A stretch of DNA of 64,000 nt from Lomentospora prolificans (GCA_029532625.1 JARFXM010000004.1:1984001-2048000), one strand, 5' to 3'; positions 1 through 11,199 are shown, counted from the first letter of the stretch. Notes: generated by a model from the sequence alone, not told the origin. A program made the numbers and translations.

Positions 1-201
1 TATAAAAATCTAATAGATATTCGTTCTAGTAAATATGTCTGTCTATAGTTGTCGCCAGTTTGCCTCCTTCCGGCTCTGAGTTGGTTAGTTTAGTACCTTT
101 CTTTTTCTATTCTTTTCTATTCTTTCTTTCTTTCTTTTTTACTAGATCAACCGGATTTTCTCGTCGATCTCGGTTATTGTACTCTCGATCTATGTACCTC
201 G
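1..201. other. Non-coding, 3' flank of HIS2
   Basis: No coding signal is visible. The segment holds T/C-rich tracts around positions 100-140 (repeats of TTCTTT and TTCTA type). It is probably the 3' untranslated and terminator region of the minus-strand gene that stops at 202. Confidence 0.5.
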
Positions 202-1310
202 TTATACCTTGAGGCTCTCTCTGAAAGCCGAGATGAGCACGCTCTTCTCGGTCAAAGTAGCCTTTGCCCCCGCTTGAACGCCAGGATGAGGATTTCGCTC
301 AAAGGTCCAGAGCTCGGTGACACCAAGACTCTCGAGATAATCCAAGCCGCGAACGTAATTCGTAGCCACCTGGGCGATACCGTGGCTATCGTCGGAAAAG
401 GTAAACTTGCCGCCGAGTGCGAGGTACTCCTCGGCGATGACCCTGCAGGGATAAGGCTCGTCGAGGCCCTTCCTCAAGGCGCTAGTGTTGCACTCGAGCC
501 AGCCGCCGTTGTCGACCACGGTCCTGAGGTTCCTCACGATCCTCTCCCACACGCCCTTCCACGACCTCACGTCGCGGCCGGGAAGGTCGCTCATGAGGCG
601 TATGAGGTCAAAGTGGCCGACAATCCTGGGCTTCAGGGCGGTGAGCATGTCGTACTGCTCGTCGTAGTAGGCCTCGTACATGGCCTCCTCGGGGTGCTTT
701 TCGCGGCCGGCAGCGGCCGGGGCCGCTTCGGAGACGACGAGGTCGCGGGCGCGAGCGTACGTGGGGCGGTCGTAGTCGATGGGGACGCCGCGGACGTGGT
801 GGAGGGAGCCGATGAAGTAGTCGACCTGGGGGTAGGCGGAAGGGTCGGAGAGACGGAGGATGTCGGCGGCGTAGGAGGGGCGGATGAATTCGCCTTCGAA
901 GGCGATGAGGATGTGGACCCTGTCGGCGTATTTGGCTTGGAGGCGGGATGCTTCGGCAAGGTAGGCAAGGTGGCGGGGGGGGAGGGCTGCTAGGGACGCT
1001 TCTGGGGTTGGTTCGAGCTGGGAGTATTGTTTCTTCTTGTCTTTAACCTCGAGGGTATATAAGGGGAACGAAGGGGTGGTATAAAGAAATAGCGGAAGTG
1101 CAAGGGGGGGGGAGGGTGGACAGAGAAAACGAGGGGACCTATACATACCTCTTCGGGGTACAGATCGTCGACGCTATAGCGAGGCATGTGCTCGGTGAGG
1201 CCAATGGTCTTGTAGCCGATGGAGATGGCATGCTGAATGACTTGCTCGAGGTCGTCCTTTGCGTGGCCGGGGCAGAACTGCCCGGAGTGGGAGTGCATGG
1301 TGAAGGCCAT
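202..1310 (-). CDS. HIS2: Histidinol-phosphatase, PHP family (HIS2)
   Basis: It dephosphorylates L-histidinol phosphate to histidinol, a late step of histidine synthesis in the cytosol (EC 3.1.3.15 in the PHP family). Two exons are inferred: 1310-1149 and 1017-202, with an intron at 1148-1018 (GTATGT donor, CCCAG acceptor); together they give 325 aa. PHP metal-binding motifs are visible: MHSHSG at residues 5-10, GLTEHMPR at about 37-44, FEGE at about 94-97, the SLHH motif near 125-128, a GHFDL motif, and FSDDSH near the C terminus. The length suits fungal HIS2. The acceptor is chosen because it joins YPEE directly to LEPTPEASL in frame; another AG 27 nt upstream (CTCGAG) would add nine lysine-rich residues and cannot be excluded. 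It is divergent from the MOSC gene at 2961. Confidence 0.93.
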
Positions 1311-1610
1311 TTTTTTTTCCTTCTTCCTTTTTTGATTTTGCCAGAGTGCAGAGCGCGGACAGCGGACAGCGGGGAGGCTATCAGAGAAGTGAGATTTGAT
1401 ATGATGTTAGCCGCGCTGTCTCCGTGGGTTGCTTGTGAAGTTGTGAATGAGAAGCCCACTCACTTGGGGCTCCGTGGTAAGCGGGCTGGCGATAAGATGG
1501 AAGTTAGGAATACGGTTGAAGCGCCAAGCAAGCGCGGGGTGATTGAGGGGCAGCCAGCTTTGGGGCAGCTTCGGCCTGGCGCAGCTAGTTTACTAGTATC
1601 GCCAAGAGCC

Positions 1611-1612
<2 letters not shown>

Positions 1613-1649
<37 letters not shown>
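1613..1649. repeat. (CT)18 microsatellite
   Basis: An uninterrupted CT dinucleotide repeat in the HIS2 upstream region, about 300 nt from the HIS2 start codon. Confidence 0.98.
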
Positions 1650-1652
<3 letters not shown>

Positions 1653-1810
1653 GACACAGAACTGACTGACAGCACTGCACTCACTCTGGCTCCTCTCGGG
1701 AACTTGGAAAAGACCAAGAAAAGAAGGAAAAAGAAATCGAAAAAAAAAAAAAAAAAAAAAAAAAAGGGCGAAAAATGAGGCGCGGTTATCCAAGGCCGAG
1801 ATTTCCCACT

Positions 1811-1817
1811 TGACTCA
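1811..1817. promoter_or_regulatory. TGACTCA, candidate Gcn4/CPC1 site of HIS2
   Basis: This is the exact consensus bound by the bZIP activator of general amino-acid control (Gcn4 in yeast, CPC1/CpcA in filamentous fungi). It lies about 500 nt upstream of the HIS2 ATG. Histidine genes are classical targets of this control. A single 7-mer has a fair probability of occurring by chance in 1.6 kb, so this is a candidate only. Confidence 0.45.
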
Positions 1818-2062
1818 TCCTGACTGTTCAAAATCCATACTACATCACTATTTTTTCCCTCCTTCGCGACTTGTTGCGCGGGCCCCGCCCACCGAAAAAA
1901 GAACCCCACGTTGCGTCGTTGCGCTCCTCTCAATGGTTGAAGAGCCAGCGAGCGCGAGCTTCTTTGTCGGCCTCGTTCCAATGGATCCGTCGTCCGGATG
2001 GGCCACAAGGCAGGGGGAATCGCGGCTGCTGGCGACTTCTATGTGCTGGCAAGAGAGTATTT

Positions 2063-2130
2063 CCAAATCCAAATCCAAATCCAAATCACAAAAAAAAAAA
2101 AAAAAAAAAAAAAATTCATATATATATATA
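2063..2130. repeat. Compound simple repeat (CCAAAT)4-A25-(TA)n
   Basis: Four CCAAAT hexamers are followed by a 25-nt A run and then alternating AT, all within 70 bp. The run is non-coding. Confidence 0.95.
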
Positions 2131-2960
2131 TTGCCAGGTAAGTCGTGAGTTGCCGCTTGGTTTTTTTCGCTTTCGCTTTCTCGTGCTAGCGGCGCGAACC
2201 GAGTCTTGTGAGCTTGTAATAAACAAAACGTAACAACACGTAATAACAGTAGTATTTCACTCGCACGTGTGCTTTCCAAGACCAAGGACGCAAGCAAGTC
2301 AGCCATCCCAACCCAGGCTGGCCATCGAGCCGGTCGACAGGCCCCAAGTACGCCCGTCGCCAGCGTGGACGATGCCCAAGCATCTCATCCCCCCATGCAG
2401 CTTTTCAACAGCGGAGGTTTCCTTAGCAATAGGCCCCTCCCCATGCATTCTTCGAACCGTTCCCCGCCGCCTTTCAACACGGAGCAAAACCGGTCCGCGG
2501 GCCGGCTGGGTGAAGGAGAGCACCCGGGCGGTGAAGCGGGCGGGGTAGCTGGCAGCAGATTGATAATATGTCCACCCTGAAAATCCCACTAGAAATATGG
2601 CGGTTGATCGCCAGAAACCGAGAAGGGTCGGTCAGCCAAGGCGAAATGGGGGAAAACAAAGTAGAGAACACAGGAATCGGCCAATGACTTGTCGAGGCAA
2701 ACTGCTGGTGCTAGCTAAACCAACGTCATCACCAGAATCCTGAATCGTCCCGACTCCAGCACCGCCGGCTGCGTCGAGTGTGGAGTTTCTTTGCGAACAC
2801 GGTTAGTCCGAGACGACGCTGGCTCTTGTTAGTCAACCGGCCCATTGCTTCCAAAGCCCCAATACTACTACCTACATACGTCAATTGATCCAGCCTCCTT
2901 TTTCTGGACCCCAAGCTTCCATCTGCGATATCCCCCCCTTTCCAACCCGACGCCCCAAAG

Positions 2961-4250
2961 ATGAAGATAACAGGCGTAAGACCCCTCCGGTCTCGCCCAT
3001 TCCCCAAGACATCCCTTCCTTCCAAATCAGCTAACTCCCTCCACCAGATATATCTCTACCCCATCAAAGGTCTTCGGGGCATCCCCCTCAAGGAAGCCCG
3101 TCTCACCCCGCAAGGAGTCAAATACGACCGCCGCTTCTCCCTCTGGCGCCTCAACGAAGACGGCTCCCTCAAGGACAAGATTCAGGTCTTCACCAACCCG
3201 GAATGTTCCCTTTTCGAGCAGCGTGTGGTCGGCTTAGGTGAGAGCGACATCGACGAGGAAGAAGATGTCTCCTACGCCCGGTTTACGAAACCCTGCCCGG
3301 GCGGCGAGAAGGAGACCCCGGCCGTCATCGTCCGCTATATCACGCCCCAGAACCCCATTGTCCCCAAGCACCCTGCCCATGACACCCCGCTTCGCGTACC
3401 TCTTTGCCCGGACACCACCGACTTGGATCCCGTCACCGTCACCATGTACAAGAGCTCGGCCGCTGCCTACAGGATGGGCGACCTTTACGACGCCTGGTTT
3501 ACCGCCTGTTTCGGCTTCCCCGTCGCCCTCGTCTACATCGGCGACGGCAAGAGGCCCCAGCTGGGCTTCCAGCCTTTGGCCCTCGCCCGGATGCCGAGGC
3601 GAAGCAAACCCTATGCCCTTCTTTACGCCCTCCTCGGATACGTCACTAACTGCATCGTGTTCCTCCTCACCTCCCCCCTGCTTGCTTACCGAGAAAAGGG
3701 CAAGGATTGCCTTCGCAACGCCGTCCCGTGGGTCACCTTTACGGATTTTGCGCCCTTCCTCGTCACTTCCGAGTCCTCGCTCGCCGACCTCTCCTCACGC
3801 GTCGGAGACAAGCCACTCGAGATGCATCGCTTCCGTCCCAACATCATCATAGGCCCGTCTGCTACCGGGTCTGATCCTTTCGACGACCTACCGCCTTGGG
3901 ATGAGGACTTTTGGTCCGAGCTCTCCGTAGCCGGCTCTCCAACCTTCAAGCTCACCGGCAATTGCGCAAGGTGTACCTCCGTAAACGTTGACTATGACAC
4001 CGGCAGGCCAACCGAGGGACTGAGGGGTGATGTCCTCAAGACCATGGCCAAGTGCCGCCGCGTCGACAAGGGGAAGAAGTGGCAGGCCATCTTTGGACGG
4101 TACGCCTCCCTCGCAACCCCTCACCAACAGCTCAATTGGTGGCGGACCTCCCAATCTCGGATACCGAACAAGGTTGCTTTGGGGGATGAAGTATGCGTGA
4201 CAACAAGAAATCCCGAGAGGGATGTTTGGGACTGGCCCCCGTTGAAGTAA
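2961..4250 (+). CDS. MOSC-domain protein (mARC/YcbX type)
   Basis: A predicted molybdenum-cofactor sulfurase C-terminal (MOSC) domain protein with an N-terminal MOSC beta-barrel. Exons are 2961-2975 and 3048-4250 (405 aa). The 72-nt intron (GTAAGA donor, GCTAAC branch, CACCAG acceptor) is a multiple of three without a stop, so the unspliced frame stays open; removing it joins MKITG directly to IYLYPIKGLRG, the expected start of the barrel. Visible features are YPIKGLRG near residue 9, GVKYDRRFSLW near 29-39, a hydrophobic segment at about 193-219 that could be membrane-embedded, the HRFRPNIII motif near 265-273, and NCARCTSV near 310-317, whose cysteine is the likely Mo ligand by family analogy. 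Substrate unknown; N-hydroxylated-compound reduction is known for mARC relatives but is only inferred here. Confidence 0.88.
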   Translation: MKITGVRPLRSRPFPKTSLPSKSANSLHQIYLYPIKGLRGIPLKEARLTPQGVKYDRRFSLWRLNEDGSLKDKIQVFTNPECSLFEQRVVGLGESDIDEEEDVSYARFTKPCPGGEKETPAVIVRYITPQNPIVPKHPAHDTPLRVPLCPDTTDLDPVTVTMYKSSAAAYRMGDLYDAWFTACFGFPVALVYIGDGKRPQLGFQPLALARMPRRSKPYALLYALLGYVTNCIVFLLTSPLLAYREKGKDCLRNAVPWVTFTDFAPFLVTSESSLADLSSRVGDKPLEMHRFRPNIIIGPSATGSDPFDDLPPWDEDFWSELSVAGSPTFKLTGNCARCTSVNVDYDTGRPTEGLRGDVLKTMAKCRRVDKGKKWQAIFGRYASLATPHQQLNWWRTSQSRIPNKVALGDEVCVTTRNPERDVWDWPPLK

Positions 4251-6657
4251 ACGTAGGCTACATACTTTTGGTTTTGGTTGCATTGCTCAAGTACTTCGGT
4301 CCGGACAATACCGTCAGCTAGATAGACAGGAAAGAAAGAAAGAAAAACCCATGGCCGATTGTGAGGGAGCGACACAATCTAACAAACAAAACTCTGCCTG
4401 TTCTGCACCATGCCAAGGCAGCCAATGGTGAACAAGACCCAGTCCGCGACAATGCATGCTCTGAATCCAGTAATTCTCGTTGACGGGTGTCCGAAAGGGG
4501 AACGGGTTGACTGCAGATCAGTGTAACCGGGTAACGTATGAAGAAATGCCGAGCCCTCTCTGCAAGACCCTCAAGACGGCCAATCTAAGGGTCCAAGAGT
4601 AGTGCTAGACAGGACGTCTCTGTCTCTGTCTCTGTTTCCCATCCTCGCTTTGTGCAACTACTGTAGTGTTTCAAGCCATGGTACCGAGCCCCATTTGCTG
4701 TTTATAGATGATCCCACTCTGCCACCATAGCTAGCAGGGCTCGCATGGGGAAGGAGAGGATCTGTCATCCTGGGTCGCGAAGGACACGGGCATACAACCT
4801 TTACCGCTCGCGAGGTCGCAGCAGGATCCATATCTGACATGCTGCGGTAAGTAGTAGGAATTGATGCACGGCATGTATCAGCGTATGCATGTAGCACATC
4901 GACGCCTCCATAGGGCTGTAACAAACCCGTGGCAGTTCATCTGAACGCTGGTTCTCTTGTGCTCCCGGCCCCAGGCGAACCGAGAGTAACTCGTCATGCC
5001 GCCCGCCAACACACAACGCCCGATCTTTAACGTGTCCTATCGCTCTTGGTGTCACATATCATTCGCTTGTTGGGTCGCGTGCCTGGCAGCGGCCATGCAA
5101 CCTTCTCTATGTCGTGTGTTTGCTATATTCACGCATAATGGTTCAAGATTTGAGTAAATCCGTGAATAGTATGCGTCTGGCCAAATGAGAGGAGGCTCCT
5201 TGCTCCAAGATCCTCTCACGCATTTCTCTCGTTTCTGTTCTTTTCTTTTCTTCTTTGTCTCCTTCCTCGCCCACAGTCAATACAACCCTCAAATCAAACC
5301 TCCTGTGCGAGACCCACTGCGAAGTAATTGCAAGTTTTGTCGTCTCTGCGAGGTCAACGCAATCGTGCGACTCAAAAACCCGCCGGAAGGTGGATCCGGC
5401 GTAATGATATCCCTGTTCTGCACGCTGGCCCATGTTTGAGTGGATGATTTCGGCTAGAGCCTCAGAGGGCCAGCAGAATCCGAAATCGATTCATCTCAGG
5501 GCCAGCGAGCTTATTGCTGGTATTAGATCCAAGAGGGGCTACTTCGTACTAGCCAGCTATTATTCCTAGCGTGCTAAGGAGATGATGTCCGTTGGCCTGA
5601 GCGTGTTTGATGAGCAGAAGAAGCAATTCTTGCGAGCGTGTGTGGCTGGCCCACAGTTCATCCGCATGCACGTGAGCGGAATCGCTGAGGGCCACTCGGA
5701 ATATTGTAGGCATCCATGACGTGGCGCACTGCAGCGTAGATTGATATCGTGGTCGTTGAGGGAAGGTCTAGAATCAAACCAGAGGAGTGTTCCTATTTGC
5801 ACGCCACATATGCGCCTATGTTCGACGCGCAGACTAGCAGCCCTCCCGCAAAAGTTAGCCAGCAACCACAATTTGCGGGACCCCTTCCTGAAGGACGAGC
5901 CGGATACACACGTGCAGATACTACACTGTCTGGCTGCGCCATCTCTTGCAACATTGGATTCCGGGGTCCAGCCGCTGCCCAGTCGTACACTCGCGCACTC
6001 ATCCCATAGTCACCACTTACACGCTCTTCATAGAGACAGTAGCCTAGCCTAGCCTTCTGTGGCACAGCCTGGCATACGCTGGCTGTCATCGAGGTTTGGC
6101 ACCGCTGGCTGTCAAGGGGATCAAGGTCCAAGACACTCATCTCCCACCTTGCAATATTGCCTGACCTCTCTCCCTAGTCATTTCATCCCCGGGGTATCGT
6201 TGAAATAGCCATGTCAGATTTAGAAATCGTGACCCAGCCCGAGCCTGGCTTTTTCCGACCAGTTTTCCGCTGTGGGTTGTCTTGCATGCGCAAACAAACA
6301 TCCCGGCGAGCACAGCATTCTTGAGCCCATGGAAGAAAGGGTCGAATACACTTCCACGAAACGAGATTGCCTGGAATTGCTGCATCGCCTGAGCCGGAAA
6401 GGAAGTAAATTACGGAGGTGGTAAATACCAAGATTCTTTGCGTTGCGCGAGGCGTATCCGCCGCATCAATGGTTCCCGAAAGTGGAACAAAAGCAAGATC
6501 TAGGGCTTGAGAATTGTAAAATTAGACCATGACATCGGGAGAGAGGGAAGTCGGATGCGAAGAGACGTGGTAAAAGCAATCTGTCGAAAAGCAAGGACCC
6601 GATCAAACAAAGAAACACGAGTTAACCCAACTCTTGATGGAAGAACAAGTCACAATA

Positions 6658-6695
<38 letters not shown>

Positions 6696-8073
6696 CATGT
6701 TGGAGCCGTAACACAGACACTTCCTGCTCCCCAAAGCCAGTCAATTTTGAGAAACATCATGCATACAAGGACAGAAAGGGGAAAGGGAAAACGCCATCCA
6801 TTCTAAAATCCATTGTGCCATGGAGCTCTGTCTAAAAGAGAAAAAGAAAAGCAAAGATCCTCGTCAATTCATCATTCCCGTAATCCCCTCCCCCATGGGG
6901 AGAGAGGGAGCGAGAAAGGAGACATGAGGCGGGGATGAAATCCATACATTCTAAACCCAAAACCCAGCCTTTAAGGCAATTCCTTTATACAGTTCGCCAA
7001 TGACCATACCAATTGTTGACTTTTCTCTATCGATCCATCGCTTCCAGCATTGAAAAATTGAAACAACCGTAGAGGAGAAAAGACTTGAAAAGAAAATTAA
7101 GAAACAAAAAGGGGCGTATATGTACATGCATGAAGGGAGAGATTCGAACAGCGAGACAAGGGAGACATCACGGGCTCTGCCCAGTGACGATTGAGGTTGG
7201 TGAGACAGCGGCGCGAGGCCAGCGGAGCCGCACCAGTTGGGCCGGAACTCTGGAATGATTCTGAAATAGAAGCATCATGTAAATAACCTCAGAGGATGTA
7301 AATAGGAAGGAACGCCTGGTGTGGCCGAAGGCATAGTCAAAGGACCAACAGGAGGAGAGGAGCGGGCTCATCGAGCAGGATGGAAAAAAAGTCTCCAGCC
7401 ATGGCATTGCCGCACGGGAAAAGCAATTGTGGAAGCAACGGCGCGAGATGAAGAAGGAAAGTGCCGCTGATCTTATGCAATCGTGTTGCTGGAGCTCGCG
7501 TGTTCGGATGAATTGTAAGGAAGAAAGAAGGGAAAAAATAAAAATAAAAATTCGAAATTTGGTATCATAAGCTGTCCATAACGTCGTTTTTCGTTCTCGT
7601 CGCGGAGATGAGAGGAGGGAAAAAGCTCCTTCCGTTCTCAGTGCAAAGCCTGTGCTCGCTTGGGCGAAGTTAGTTATGATCTTCTGGTTACAAGAGGGTG
7701 ATGAAACCCAGTCCTCTCCGTGCCAATTTCCATGCACCAGCCAACACCCTCATCGAAATCGATATCCTCAGAGGCTCTTTTCTGGAAGACCGACCGGTGG
7801 GATCAGAGGGTCGAAAAGAGGCAATGGAGACTGGACCATTTGGAAACTGTCCTGCTAACAAGAGCAAGCACGCCCCCTCCCAGTTTGGCGGGCTCCCAGG
7901 CCTGTTCCCTCGGTGGGGATTCTGGGTTGTGAGGTGTGTGGATTTCTTGCATACGTACCGGCTATTGTACCTGCATGTTGCTGCATTGGGGCCATTCCGC
8001 ACCGGGAGGTGGTCCCAAGAGCTTATGAATTGATGTGTTGGAACTCTCGAGGTGGCCCGAGGCTGCAACTCAT
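4251..8073. other. Long intergenic region, no supported gene
   Basis: Nothing here has convincing coding character on either strand. It contains a short (TCTCTG)n repeat near 4615-4635 and a T35 run at 6661-6695, plus A-rich runs near 7535-7550. The right part (about 7.1-8.07 kb) may hold the 3' untranslated region of the minus-strand gene at 8074. The longest open frame (7168-7737, minus) is rich in Ser, Phe and Arg, has no domain-like features and was not called. Confidence 0.6.
6661..6695. repeat. T35 homopolymer
   Basis: Thirty-five consecutive T residues. On the minus strand this reads as a long A run. No flanking reverse-transcriptase-like frame or clear target-site duplication was seen. 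Confidence 0.98.
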
Positions 8074-8522
8074 CTAAACACGCTGGGTGCAGGCCCTACA
8101 CGTGTGGAACTTGCAATACCGACATTCATAGATGGCCCAATGCGGTCCCGAATGGCAAATGTTGCAGGTCCACTGCATCATTGTGTTGTCTGACTTGATC
8201 AACTGGAAGGAGTGGGCGCAATGGCTGGGGAGAGCCATGGCTGCATTCATGCCGTTCTTGGTGGATGAAGCGGTGCGGCACATATTGAAAACAGAGCAAC
8301 AAGGCGAAAGCTTAGCTGCAGGTTTGCGACAGGGGAAAACGTTGTCGTTCCTTGCTGAGATTTCGGATCGCGAGGACCAGAAATGGCTGCAATTGTTATA
8401 AAGTGGGCGATGTCCTGGAAGAGTCCCGCCAAGTCAGACATGTCACACGAAGCAACACTTATAAGGCATACTATCTTCCGAGAGCCGCTCGCCGTGACCC
8501 ATGAAAGAGCTTACATGCGCAT
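8074..8522 (-). CDS. Small Cys-rich zinc-binding-type protein (106 aa)
   Basis: I do not recognise a named family. The coding exon 8386-8074 encodes a compact Cys/His-rich protein. Its C-terminal half carries HCAHSFQL, then WTCNIC, HSGPHW, ECRYC and CRAC, three Cys-x2-Cys pairs typical of a treble-clef or zinc-ribbon-like fold. No in-frame ATG opens this exon at its 5' end. A 10-nt exon, CCATGCGCAT (8524-8515), flanked by a ctgcag acceptor and a GTAAGC donor, supplies ATG CGC AT; splicing to 8386 (TATAAC branch, TTGCAG acceptor; intron 8514-8387) closes the frame exactly as M-R-I-H-F-W. A second intron (8580-8525, GTGAGT donor) lies in the leader. A TATA box sits at 8778-8785. The alternative is initiation at the in-frame Met at 8283 (69 aa). 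Structural zinc binding is inferred from the motifs; function is unknown. Confidence 0.72.
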
Positions 8523-8524
8523 GG

Positions 8525-8580
8525 CTGCAGTAGAAGAGTATTTGGAATGGTGGTGAGAGGGAAAAACATCATGCACTCAC
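8525..8580 (-). other. Predicted 5'-leader intron of the Cys-rich gene
   Basis: GTGAGT donor at 8580 and TTCTACTGCAG acceptor ending at 8525. Removing it also removes two out-of-frame upstream ATGs, leaving the ATG at 8522 as the first start codon after the TATA box. Confidence 0.5.
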
Positions 8581-8777
8581 TGTATAGAAAGGAAGAAGAC
8601 CCTCGGCAGTACAATGCGAAGTTTTAGTCGTGTATCGTATCGATGAGACTGAAGACCAAAATAGCTGGCAACAATGACCAACTTTGGCGTCGAGGTATTC
8701 GCTCAAGGTAGTGACCTGATGATGTATGATCCGCTGAGGTGAGGAAAGGGAAGGTTCTGGGAGGTCGAGGAGAAGCC

Positions 8778-8785
8778 TTTATATA
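8778..8785 (-). promoter_or_regulatory. TATA box (TATATAAA) of the Cys-rich gene
   Basis: The minus strand reads CTATATAAAGG. It lies about 260 nt upstream of the proposed ATG, leaving about 170 nt of first leader exon before the intron at 8580. No ATG occurs on the minus strand between this box and that intron. Confidence 0.5.
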
Positions 8786-11199
8786 GACAATTATCCGCTA
8801 AAGGAGCAATTTGAGAGAAAGAGCAAAGTGTGTGTCTTCTGCCTTGGTTGACGTCTGCAGTACCTGCAGTTTGTTGAGTTGGACCAGACGGGAAGGCAAG
8901 AATGCTCCTCTTTTCATAGACCTAGAGATAAGGAGGGCTACTACTACCAAATGAACAAGACCTTGTGAATCCCACGAGAGCACAAGGTAGAAGGTGTCAC
9001 TCTAGGTGGTAAGAGTAGTGATGAGGAAGGGTGTTAGGTCAGGGTGACACTTAGTTGGTCAGGTTGTAGTGGTTGGGGAGTAGAGGAGAGGTTAGGTGCG
9101 TGAACATATGATAGTTTAGAGTAGATAGTCGCTTTTTGAATAGTAGGTTTATCTGAGGGAGAAGGCAGTGCTAGTTATGGTGGAAAGCTGTGTATTACTG
9201 TTGGAGAATGGAAAACGGAAGGAGGAACTGAAGGATGTAAATGTCGCTGGTATTCGAGGAGTAAAAGAAATGAGTCTTGCGAGGCTGCAGACCTACTTAT
9301 AAGTCTATCACTTCAAACAGAGGAGGGAGTGTATCTGCTAATGGTGTGAGGTGTTGTTCTTTGTGTGAGTAGAAGACTGTATGTAGCTGATGTGTTATAG
9401 AGTGTGGTGCACGTTATTAGACATCTGTATGGCAGATGTGGAAAAAAAAATAAAAAATAAAAAAAGAAGAAAAAAGAAAGAAAAAAGCCAGTGCCTCGCA
9501 TAAGAGAAGTCAAGACACCCCAATGGGCCCTGGAGGGTGATCATCAACCATTGACAGACACCAGGAAGCTTGTTGTGGTCCGAGACAAAGGCCCCAGATT
9601 CCAGCGAATCCAAAGAAACGGGTGCTGTTTTACACCTTGAGCGTGTACGTAGAGGTGCCGCGCAGGGTGGAGAAGGGGGTGGAAGGGTACATGTTGTCGG
9701 ATCTGGGACTGAGGACTTGGGGACAAGGACGCGAAGAAGAGGAAAGAGGGAGAAAAAAATGGAGCAGGAGATAATTGAAGCACGGCTTACACCCCAAATA
9801 ACACCTCAAAGTGTGATATTGGGGGAAACTCGTTTAAGGGAGAAGGGGAGTGGGCGGCGGGGAGCACGGGCGACGGGCCATTGGCACCAAAGTAAAGCCG
9901 ATAACTAGAAACGAGACCAACGGATTCTAGGTACGGGACGGGACTGGAGTAAGAACGGACCAGACCGTACACAAATCCAAGAGGCCCTAATCCTGTCTGC
10001 GTATGATAACCCTTGAACTTGCTCGACGGTATTTTTCAATGCAATGTGGGAAGACTACGGAGTCGCTTACTTTACTGTGTTGTGGTAGAGTGCCACGGGG
10101 TGGTGAAATTTGGTACGGAAACGGCTTCCTTTTTTCCAGACACTCTGGAGGAACAGGAATAGGCTCCTATCAATTGGTCGACAGTCTCGGTCGAGCTGCC
10201 CTGTAGCGTCAAGCGACTATGGATAGAAGCACTGGGCCATCTGTCTACGTCGGGTGCAGTACACCCAGCCATCCACGGATGCTGCGTGGCTCGTGGACGA
10301 TATCATAAACCCTACTTCTTTTCTGGTTGGTCAGTGGTTGGGCGTGCTCCCCTTTCTCTCTACTGGCGCTCCGCCAGCGTTGCCTCCGTTCACGGGTATA
10401 TTAGCGCCTGTGTGGTGACAGTATCGGGGGTGGGCGCACTTGTTCTTTTCGTCCAGGTCCACGGGGGGTGTTGGTATTTCTATCCATGTAAATAGTAGGT
10501 GCGGGACAAATTGATCTGTCCACCGTTGCAGATGATGAAAGATGCTGCTGGTGGTCTATTAAGACCAAACTGGCCAGTTCATGGTCTACCCGACGTCGTT
10601 TTGGGTGCGCCCTGTCATCTACAGTACTAGTATATGGAGCCTGGGGGATTTAGCGGCTCTGTATGACGTTTGAAGTATGAAGTACCCGCCCTCCTGCCAT
10701 CTACCAGCACCATAGAGGGTATACCAAGGTCTCCACGAAGTACCCTGGACACCGGGCATTTTACTGGATTTGTTCTGGAAGTCCACCCCTGTTAAGACCA
10801 GTAATGCTTGAAGGGTCGTTCTGATGCCTACTAGCGCGGTATCACTTTGTGCTGCTGGCTGTAGCGGATGATCAGATCCCATCATTATTGTCCCAACCCC
10901 GCGACGGGGTTCAGAGCCGCTTCCTTTTCATTAAACGAAGGGGGATTCGCGGCTTTCTTTTCTTTTCCATGTGAAAGGGAGGGTCGAGTAGACAGGGAAG
11001 CGATTAATCCGGGTCTTTCCTCCCCCGAATGCCCTGACCAAATTATCTCTATTTTACGTCATTTTGTTTTCCTTCCTTTTTTCTACTTCCCGCCCAAGAC
11101 AGAGCAAGAGCACCTTGTCTTCATGCTTCCCAGAAGCCAAAGTCTATCTCAGGTGGGGAGAAGAAGGGCCATTAGGGCAAGAGTGTGAAATGGTTCGAA
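8786..11199. other. Intergenic region, no supported gene
   Basis: Contains A-rich simple sequence at 9439-9486 and no frame with recognisable protein features. Open frames here are short, and several are translations of purine-rich runs. Confidence 0.55.

Larger units (their letters stand above)
1311..2960. other. Divergent intergenic/promoter region HIS2-MOSC
   Basis: This 1.65 kb region lies between two genes transcribed outward. It contains a (CT)18 microsatellite at 1613-1649, an A26 tract at 1740-1765, a TGACTCA element at 1811-1817, four CCAAAT units at 2063-2086, A25 at 2090-2114 and a short (TA)n run at 2118-2130. The open frames here are low-complexity translations of these repeats or lack any recognisable protein character. 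Confidence 0.7.

Noticed and set aside
6661..6695. T35 run as the tail of a retroposed element
   Set aside because: No reverse-transcriptase remnant, no source-gene similarity and no clear target-site duplication seen.
7168..7737. 189-codon open frame on the minus strand
   Set aside because: Composition is Ser/Phe/Arg-rich without domains, there is no convincing start or splice context, and it lies where the 3' flank of the Cys-rich gene is expected.
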